DNA of 64,000 bases from Podarcis raffonei (Eukaryota > Chordata > Lepidosauria > Squamata > Lacertidae), in NCBI RefSeq assembly GCF_027172205.1, contig NC_070613.1, positions 26,686,001 through 26,750,000 of the forward strand, read 5' to 3'. The number at the start of each line of letters is the position of its first letter. Positions within the stretch are counted from its first letter, which is position 1. A program made the translations under genes and the position numbers. Below are positions 56,579 through 64,000 of this stretch, in pieces. Below the pieces are notes generated by a model. The model worked only from the letters and a program-made list of their open reading frames with translations. It was not told where the DNA came from and did not search any database.

Positions 56579-58808
56579 AATCCCATTCATTCAGTGGGGC
56601 TGAATCCCCACAGAATGTGTATAGCAGGAATTCCCAAACCAGTTTGCGAGCTTCATTCGGGTGCTCTGTGGTGTGTTTGTAAAAATGCACTTAAAAATCA
56701 TATAGCATCTAGGACATCATTGCCACAACTGGCAGAAAAATAATTAAGTGGTGCATCAAAACCCTTTAAGTGCTCTGTTTGGGGTGAGGTGGGAGTTTGG
56801 GGAACTATGGTGCAGGATTACATCCTAAATATGTTATTTTATGTAATATGCTATGACAGCAAGCACAAGGCGAGCCAACCACTGGCTGATTCATTTTCCC
56901 CAACAATACTTCTGTATTCTTGACCAGTTATCCTGAATTTTTCTCCAGTCATCCTTTCCAGTTCTTCAATATGTAACACAGATAACATCAGACACAATAA
57001 GACTATTCATTTATGTTTTGATCAATGGGGGGGGAATCAACAAAGATGTGTGTATATATTCCTCAAAAAAGTCATTACACAATTTTTAGTTGAAAAGAAC
57101 GATTAAAGGAAAATTGGAATGTGTGGTCATATGGAAAAGAATCTAGTGCTCAGTCAATATGAACAAAGAGAAAAAGGAAAATGTGATATCTAAGGTGAGA
57201 GTCCTAACCAGCCAGCCAGCTCCTTGCACACTTCAGGCCTAGTCTGCCTATATAAGGTTTCACTTGTATCTTTTGTCAGCCCAAGGACCCCTACAATGTT
57301 TGCTGGACTTGCTACTTCACACCGCCTGCTTCCCCTTCAAGCCCTATGCCCTCATAGACCTGGGCAGGGTCACAGCCAAGCATAGTTATGGTTCTTAAAC
57401 TAGATGAAATAAATGAACTCAATACAGAAAATCTAGCAAAGGCCCAAGTAACTACTTTAGAAATCCATGTCAGCTAGACATGACTAAGCCTCAATCTATT
57501 GTTTTCAATGGGACACAAGGCTGTTGATGGGGGGGTGTTTCCCGTCAGGGCAAAAAACAGCTTCAGGGTGGGTGTTATTTACTTTGGGGCAACACCTTTT
57601 ACCATGCCATTGCCCTGGGACAGCTGCCTTCTCTCCCTCCTTCTTTGCCTCATTCTCTTTTTTCTAACCTATCTGTTGGTTTAATTTGGTAAAAGGAAAA
57701 TGATATGTGGTTAAAATAAAAAGGAGAAGCCTGGATTCCTGGATTCAGGTTTGGAGCAAGTGTTCCTTGGTGAGGGAACCCCAGCAGAGATTTAAAATTA
57801 CAAAATATGTAGCAAAGCAGAGCATGGAACTATAGGCTGTTTGACCTTTAAAATACAGTACCCCCTTCTAAGTTTCTTCCAAAGTTCCACACTTCCCTTA
57901 ACATAGAAAAAGACCATATCTGGTAACTTAAAAATGGTTTACTTACAAGCTCTTCAAAGGACAGATTCATGTGCTTTTTACACATTGCTGCAAGAAAAGA
58001 CAGGCAGTATAACTTAGGTTTCAAAATGGTAAGTGTTTCTAAATTATTTGTATAGAAACACAAAGATGGCTTGCTTAAGCCATGCGGTCTAAGCTTGGAG
58101 CATCCAGCTTAGGCCTCCTTACTGGTAGGGTTCACAGGATGGAATGGGAGAACAAAGAGTTTGTTAATCCTTTCTCCCAAGGTGAGGGGAATCTGTCTGC
58201 ATCCTAAATTGATGTTCTACCATTGAGTTATAGCTTTCCCCCAAGGGCGAACAAAATGCTTAGAGGGGAAGAGCATATGATAATGTTCATGTTTTCAATG
58301 TTCCTAGGACCGTTTCTTTGGACTGAACTTTCAGGGAAGGCAATTATTTAATTTTACAGCTAGCACCAAACATATAAGCTCTGGAAAGACATGTTTATTG
58401 CATCTCTGAACATTGGATTATTGTTTTGTTTCAATGCTTCTTGTCACAAAAATGACAATCAATTTTATCTTCAAAGTTTACCCTATAGTGCCCTCAAAGT
58501 TATAGCATTAGTTGAATACCAGCCAAGATGCTAGGAGAAGCAGTAATTCACGGAATCAGCACATTTAAATTATTAATGGAACACATAAGCTGGAAAGATC
58601 TGCAAATAAACTGTTACTCTGAGAATCAAATGAATCACTCACAACTATGAAGGAACAAGAGGGTTGAAAAATACACAATATGTCAAAGTACCAGGAGCAA
58701 AGGGACTTGGCGATTCAGGTCAGGTCACCGAGTTCAACTACAAACCATTCTTTGTCTTTTATTCTGAGTATGATTCCTGGTAGGGTCCTTAACATTTCAA
58801 CAATGACA

Positions 58809-58811
<3 letters not shown>
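56579..58811. other. No recognised feature
   Basis: About 2.2 kb; no gene or named element found. Confidence 0.45.

Positions 58812-58875
<64 letters not shown>
58812..58875. repeat. (CT)n(CA)n compound microsatellite
   Basis: About 34 bases of CT followed by about 29 of CA. Confidence 0.95.
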
Positions 58876-58879
<4 letters not shown>

Positions 58880-59049
58880 ACCACACCCTTGTAAGACCCT
58901 CTTTAGTAATCTATGAATTCTGGTAATGCCTTTAAATGGTAGTGAAATTTCAAGGCAAGTTATTTACTGTCCAATTACAACACAGTTGTAATGTTCACAG
59001 TGCCATAGACAAAATTAAAGGAATGAGAATTTAAAACGGGGTGGGGTAG

Positions 59050-59175
59050 GGGGACCTGTGGCCATCCCAAAGTTGCTGCTCCTATCATTCCTGACCATTG
59101 GCCATTCTGGCTGGGGGGAAATATGGCAGTTGGAGTCCAGGAACATCTGGAGAGCCACAGGTTATCCACCCCGGA
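59050..59175. mobile_element. Diverged hAT-type MITE
   Basis: CCTGTGGCCATCCCAAAG, CTATCATTCCTGACCATTGG, CAGTTGGAGTCCAGGAAC and ACATCTGGAGAGCCACAGG follow the family's order. No duplication recognised. Confidence 0.55.
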
Positions 59176-59196
59176 TTTAGAATATCACAGCACCAT

Positions 59197-59442
59197 TACA
59201 GTGGTACCTCGGGTTACATACGCTTCAGGTTACATACGCTTCAGGTTACACACTCCGCTAACCCAGAAATAGTGCTTCAGGTTAAGAACTTTGCTTCAGG
59301 ATAAGAACAGAAATCATGCTCTGGCGGCACTGCAACAGCAGGAGGCCCCATTAGCTAAAGTGGTGCTTCAGGTTAAGAACAGTTTCAGGTTAAGAACGGA
59401 CCTCCAGAACAAATTAAGTACTTAACCCGAGGTACCACTGTA
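59197..59442 (-). mobile_element. Tigger-type MITE
   Basis: A 242-bp element, CAGTGGTACCTCGGGTTAC to GAGGTACCACTG, with TA on both sides. Same orientation as the copy at 27071. Confidence 0.9.
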
Positions 59443-59796
59443 TATGCTGTTTATTCGGAGACACATCCCACTGGGTTCAGTGGGACTTAAACCAGACTAC
59501 AGTATGTGTATCTAGGATTGCAGCTTTTCCTCATGCTTTTCCATCATAAAGTTCTGAACTATGGCCCTCCCTCCAGTTCTGCTTCTAGTTCACTTCCTGG
59601 CATAGGCTTTGACATGAGTCAAACTTTCAGAAAAGGTACAATGGGAAAGTCCTAATAGGATCACCGCTGCAGCAAGTGTGTTTGGATACGCCCAACATCA
59701 AAGCAGCAGCATGTTGTGACCATACATATGCTTTCTCTGTAAATCTGTATCAGCCCTCAAATCACAGGTGTCTCAAGGCTTCTTTACATGCAAGAT

Positions 59797-60210
59797 TACT
59801 GTATTTTTCGCCCCATAGGGCGCACCTAGCTTTTTGGGGGGAAAATAAAGGGGGGGAAATTATTTTCCCCCCCAGGCGCAGGGCTGGGGCGGGGGAAGCC
59901 CGAGCTTCCCCAGCCCCCAGAACAGGCTCCTCTCCAAAAGCCGTGGGAGCCCTCCCGTGGCTTGTGCAGAGCTACCCAAAGCCCAGGCAGCTCTCCGCAA
60001 GCTGTGGGAGCCCGGCGGGAACTCCCGCGGGCTCCCAAGGCTTGCGGATAGCTTCCTGAAGCCTGGAAAGCGAGAGGGGTCGGTGCGCACCGACCCCTCT
60101 CGCTCTCCAGGCTTCAGCGAAAGCCTGCATTCGCCCCATAGGACGCACACACATTTCCCCTTCATTTTTGGAGGGCGAAAAGTGTGTCCTATAGGGCGAA
60201 AAATATGGTA
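59797..60210. mobile_element. TA-flanked MITE with long internal hairpin
   Basis: A 410-bp element (59799-60208) is flanked by TA. Ends are CTGTATTTTTCGCCCCATAG and, reverse complemented, CCATATTTTTCGCCCTATAG; the outer 27 bases match at 22 positions. The interior is GC-rich and made of nested inverted segments, including the hairpin at 60057-60116. The TA duplication suggests the Tc1/mariner superfamily. Open frames of up to 145 codons through it are by-products of GC-rich palindromic sequence. Confidence 0.75.
60057..60116. repeat. 60-bp near-perfect inverted repeat
   Basis: The left arm, 60057-60086, and right arm, 60087-60116, pair at 29 of 30 positions with no loop. The central 34 bases (60070-60103) form a perfect palindrome whose left half is GCGAGAGGGGTCGGTGC. 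Confidence 0.95.
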
Positions 60211-60701
60211 TTTCCTTCACACATATCATTCCCACAGAAGAAATAGCATAAATCCTGCATGTAGATCAGGCATGTCCAAAGTCCGGCCTGGGGGCCACTT
60301 GCGGCCCCAGGGCTGGTTTCAAACATCCCCCCAGGCAATTTTGAAAAAGCAATCTCTTGCAGCCCCCGAGTGCCTGCCCACCAAATCCAAATAAGGAGCT
60401 ACGTCTGACTACAAGGCTTCACTAGGGAGGCAGACAAGGTGGATGTGCTACTGATGGTGCTGGGAAGTTGAAAGTGCATGCACTTACTTGCCATTAGAAT
60501 GTTCGTTTACCAATGCTTGGTTAGAACGCGCCTTGTAACATAAAACGTGTTAAACCCAATACAAAACAAAGTGGCACTAATAAAGAAAAGTTCTAGGGTA
60601 GCAACAGAAAGCAAATTAAAAATGCTTTTGCAGTTCGTCAAAACTATCCAGCAATATTAAGTTATAGGAAAACTGGTGCTATTAACAGTAATCCTTCTAG
60701 C

Positions 60702-60774
60702 TGGTTAATTGGTTTGGCAGCTACAGGAGAGCTATTAGATTCAGGTGAGGGTGGTCAGATGCCTTGTCAATCCC
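60702..60774. mobile_element. LTR-like fossil fragment (copy 3)
   Basis: 73 bp from TGGTTAATTGGTTTGGCAGC to CTTGTCAATCCC match the first part of the LTR-like sequence at 47736 almost base for base, then stop abruptly. Confidence 0.6.
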
Positions 60775-60779
60775 GGCCT

Positions 60780-61135
60780 GTCCTGTCTGTCAAGCCGTGT
60801 GTCGTGAATAGCTCCCTGAGCGTGTTTATAGTTCCTCTAGTGGACATGGTTGAGGTCGGCACCACCTCGAGCCACTTGGACTGAGAGTCAACCACTATTA
60901 GGAAGTGTTGGCCCTGAAAAGGCCCCGCGAAATCCACATGCACCCGGGGCCATGGGGAGTGTGTGGACTCCCAGGGCTGGTGCCTTGGGTGGATCCAGCC
61001 GGGAGACCTGGCAGGGCTCGCAACGTTTCACCCAGCCCTTTATCTCCGCATTTATGCCTGGCCACCACACATAGCTATGGGCTAATGCCTTCATCCCCGG
61101 GTGAGACACATGCAGCCCTTCTAAGACCCTTTTTC
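60780..61135 (-). mobile_element. Ty3/gypsy integrase fossil
   Basis: The minus-strand translation near 61109-60998 shows the integrase N-terminal zinc-binding pattern (HPG... H ...WWPG... C-x-x-C). A stretch resembling the start of the catalytic core lies toward 60780. HPGxxxxxxxxxxxxWWPG spacing is characteristic of Ty3/gypsy integrases. A broken fragment of about 350 bp; it abuts the LTR-like piece. Confidence 0.75.
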
Positions 61136-61248
61136 TTAAGGGGGGGGGCTCTTAAAAAAAGCTCAACAACTTTGGACGGCCCTCATGCATGCTCACTTCA
61201 TCAAATCTGGCCCTCTTTGAAAAAAGTTTGGACACCACTGAGGTAGAT

Positions 61249-61539
61249 GATCTGAGCTAACACAGATACGTAAGGGCCCTCTAGTGGTACAAAACCAGAG
61301 AGAGGAGGCTCTAATTTAAACAATGATAGCAGGAACCAGAGCACTGGGGCAGAGACTGAACATTAGTTCTCTATACACATACATACCATTTCTGCTGCTG
61401 TTGGCGCCTTTAGGAACTGCACCAGAATATGTGATAAAGTGGGTAAGCATGTGAAAGGTTATCTGCTGCACAATCTGTTCTGCCCTAGGGAAAATGAAAG
61501 CCCCTAGTTTCCACAGTGGGCGAGTATATTTCTGCAGCC

Positions 61540-61541
<2 letters not shown>
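61249..61541. other. No recognised feature
   Basis: About 290 bp, nothing recognised. Confidence 0.4.

Positions 61542-61586
<45 letters not shown>
61542..61586. repeat. (CT)n microsatellite
   Basis: About 44 bases of CT. The Arg/Glu-repeat minus-strand frame through it is an artefact. Confidence 0.95.
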
Positions 61587-61588
<2 letters not shown>

Positions 61589-62799
61589 AAAGCGGCAGAA
61601 ACATCCAGAGTTGGCCCTGCTATTAAGCTGACTCAGGCGGCAAATGTGGCGAGGTAGGGGATGTGTACAGTTCATGCCACATGACCACCTAAGCTAGCCC
61701 GCTGCCCTCAGGAACTATGTAAGATGCTGTCCCATTACCAGTTTTGAAGTAAAATTCAACAGGAGTCTGGCTGGCTCTTCTACATGGACTGTAGAAGGAA
61801 CTACCATCTTTGCCTCAGGCAGCAAAATGCCTTGGGCAGGTCCTGTGGGGCACAGGGGTAGAAACTGAACATCAGCACACACACACGCTTTCTGTTGGAG
61901 TACTTGTGCTAGAACAGTGGGGCATGAATCATATGCTGTGTGGTTTGCTGGAGCTGTCCCCCTGACCCTGGTGCCACCAATACTTGGATGGGCCTGGGAT
62001 AGGGGAAGGCAACAGCAAGGTTAGCACCACATGGGTTCAGCAACAGGAGTGTCGCCAGGCAATCTGACGCATTTGCTGGTGCATCCACACAGCCCCAACC
62101 TCACCGCCAGCCTGGCTATACGCTACCAGACACCCCACTATAACTGTGATAAATCTGGTTGCTATTTCCTGTACTTAGCACTCTTATGACTTGGCTGCCA
62201 GTAAATATTTATTAATATTCATACCTGACTGCACTTTTTATTTCTGACTGGGGCTTATGCATGGAGAAGGGGATTTGTTTCCACAATACATTTCATTGAG
62301 GATAAAATAAAGGAACTGGAATAGTATATGTGATATTTTATTGTGTAAATCCTTAGCTTCTAGTATCAATCATATCAGCTTTAAATTAAAAAGTTCCAGA
62401 GAACTGTTAAACCTGAAAATAAGCTTGCTTTGGAGGGCAAGGTAATCTTTGATCGCTCCAGTGTTCCCTCTGACATTCTGCATTTAATTTAGTGCGGATA
62501 AATGAAATTTTTGCCGAGCTGCATATTTCAACAACACGATTTTTCCTGAATTTTTAGGGCAAATTATTTTGTGATAAAGTGTTTGTAGGAAGCAACATAT
62601 CACTGTGAAGGAGATCCCGATATGGTCAGGATTTATTATTAAAAGGCCAGTATGAGACCTTTTAAAGATGCTGAAAGGGCTGGAGGCAGAATGATGTCCC
62701 CCTTGCTTTCTGTTCTCAGTTAAAAGTTTGTTTGCCAATGCTGAAATAACCCCTCAAAGCATGAGGCCTGGGGCAATGGCACACCCATTGCTTTGCGAA
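61587..62799. other. No recognised feature
   Basis: About 1.2 kb with no gene or named element. Confidence 0.45.
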
Positions 62800-62930
62800 A
62801 TCCATCACTTTTGCTGAATGTATGCTGTTCTGTTCCATTTGGAACGGTTTTGTGTGTTTCATGATTCTGTAACCTGCCCTGGAATCTTGTGGTGAAGGGT
62901 AGGTAAAAAAAAATACTACAAATAAATAAT
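62800..62930 (+). mobile_element. LINE 3' end remnant
   Basis: ATTCTGTAACCTGCCCTGG and GTGAAGGGTAGGTAAAAAAA with an AAATAAATAA tail follow the L2/CR1-like terminal pattern. Confidence 0.45.
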
Positions 62931-63700
62931 ACTTAAATGCAACTGAAATTTATTATCTAGAAGTCTGACAGATTATAGCAAGAATAGTGATGAATGATAT
63001 ACTCTAAGACAAATGCCAACAGGATTCTCTATGAAAGCAAATTACGTATTTCCAAGTTCATTTTCAAGATCAGGAGCATCAATGAGTCAGAAGAGGAGGG
63101 AATAGAAAAATCTTCATTTGGTCTATATTGCCGGATATCTGCAAAACCATCTCGCAGAGACAATGCAGAAGTCAGAAAAACTCATGGTCTGTGCAAAAGG
63201 CACGCTGCCTAATCTCAAGATACCAGATGTGCTTTCAATTCATCAAAACCATGGCAAATTGACTCTCTGACAAAACAACAAGTGCAGATGTGTTCTTAAT
63301 CGCCCAAGACTGGCTTGTCTTCAATCATCCAGCATGGATTCTGCATGGATTCCACACTAACTTTATCTCTTCAGCAAAGACAGCAGCAGGGCATTTTTCA
63401 TAGGTTCAAGGTGTGTAGCTTGGGATTTGTTTAGATTCCAGTTCCTTTGATCTTCCAGCTGCTCCCTGTTCCTTTACTGAATCTCCACAAATTTTCTTTA
63501 CATACCTGTTTTCACTGTGGAGACTTACTGGCATGAGAAATTTCTCTGTGTGGATCTCCCTCACAGAACATATTGAGCCTGTACGTTGGAACAAACAACA
63601 TCAATTAGCTGTGTGGTCCATGTTTTAACAATTTTCTTTCACTGTTGTGTATTTCCTTTTACAAAATAAGTTAATTTTACAGTTATTGCTGTTTTTACTT
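62931..63700. other. No recognised feature
   Basis: About 770 bp with no gene or named element. Confidence 0.45.
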
Positions 63701-64000
63701 AATAATAATAATAATATTTTATTTGTATCCCGCCCTCCCCGGCTGAGACCAGGCTCAGAGCGGCTAACATCATAAAAACAACACAATATGCATAAAAACA
63801 GGCATCAATTAATTAAAATACATCTTAAAATTAATTCAGACAAGTTAAAATCTGGGCAGGTGGCAATTATCAGGTTGGAAATGAGAGTGGTTAATACTTG
63901 CCAGGACCAACTGTTTCCACTGATCAGACAAGGACCTGTGAGCAGGTTGGGGGCCTCCTTCTGGCTTGTTTTATACAAAGGAAAGTAAGTCAAACTGCAT
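63701..64000 (-). mobile_element. L2/CR1-like LINE 3' end, antisense, running off the window
   Basis: (AAT)n at 63701-63717, then TTTATTTGTATCCCGCCCTCC and GGCTCAGAGCGGCTAACATC: the inverted terminal signature (complement of GCCGCTCTGAGCC and GGAGGGCGGGATACAAATAAA). The element continues past the right edge. Confidence 0.6.

Larger units (their letters stand above)
60259..61248. mobile_element. hAT-type element with nested LTR-retroelement debris
   Basis: A 974-bp unit (60267-61240) has ends CAGGCATGTCCAAAG and, reverse complemented, CAGTGGTGTCCAAAC. Flanks are ATGTAGAT (60259-60266) and AGGTAGAT (61241-61248), 7 of 8 bases. CAG...CTG ends and the 8-bp duplication indicate hAT. It encloses an LTR-like piece (60702-60774) and an integrase fossil (60780-61135), so those came in later or were carried along. 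Confidence 0.65.

Noticed and set aside
60057-60116. Strong hairpin as a transcription terminator or microRNA precursor
   Set aside because: It is the internal palindrome of a MITE, has no loop and no T-run, and nothing suggests a dedicated RNA gene.
59676-60394. Several overlapping frames of 70-145 codons on both strands
   Set aside because: They coincide with the palindromic GC-rich interior of a TA-flanked MITE and run across its edge without any protein motif.
60850-61246. Plus-strand frames of 74 and 113 codons
   Set aside because: They are antisense shadows of the gypsy integrase fossil on the minus strand.

Overview
This window looks like nuclear DNA from a squamate reptile, most likely a lizard. 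It is AT-rich and carries repeat families I associate with lizard genomes: Sauria-type tRNA SINEs ending in a CCTTTACCTTT-like tail, a MIR-like tRNA SINE, small Tigger-type (TA target) and hAT-type (8-bp target) palindromic elements, L2/CR1-like LINE 3' ends, and an endonuclease-bearing LINE that I place tentatively in the Vingi/I group. I recognise no exon of a host protein gene, no rRNA and no functional tRNA gene. The window reads as intergenic or deep-intronic sequence, and almost everything that can be annotated is transposon-derived.

Layout. 1-9.5 kb: hAT-type MITEs, a MIR-like SINE, one Tigger MITE, a GC-rich hAT MITE (7639-7984) and a solo LTR on the minus strand (8234-8480) sitting in an old LINE 3' fragment. 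9.6-14.0 kb: a nearly full-length LINE of 4.4 kb (9629-14031) with endonuclease and YADD reverse transcriptase, flanked by a 13-bp target duplication and inserted in an LTR-like sequence. A Tigger piece and a short Ty1/copia fossil follow. 14.7-26 kb: old unique sequence with Sauria SINEs (16.27 and 17.58 kb), MIR-like SINEs (one split by a hAT MITE at 18.67 kb), microsatellites and an unnamed 0.5-kb repeat (24.45 kb). 26-27.7 kb: two hAT MITEs in a row, an antisense LINE end and a solo LTR (26899-27651) that itself holds a Tigger MITE. 28-44 kb: sparse LINE tails, one good Sauria SINE (36.14 kb), a tRNA-Lys-like SINE (39.29 kb) and the second copy of the unnamed repeat (43.37 kb). 44.6-48.2 kb: an LTR with a 91-bp internal tandem repeat, then a second copy of the LTR-like sequence seen at 14 kb, carrying its own nested LINE insertion. 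49-64 kb: more Sauria SINEs (one with a clean 13-bp duplication), five Tigger-type MITEs, a TA-flanked MITE with a 60-bp internal hairpin (59799-60208), and a hAT-type element (60267-61240) enclosing an LTR fragment and a Ty3/gypsy integrase fossil.

The parts do not form a pathway. What the window offers is a readable record of nested insertions. Several are proved by target-site duplications or by an uninterrupted copy elsewhere in the same window. The most unusual coding observation is a canonical PCNA-binding (PIP-box) motif just upstream of the LINE's endonuclease domain. Family names are from memory of sequence patterns, not from a search; boundaries given with target duplications are the firmest.
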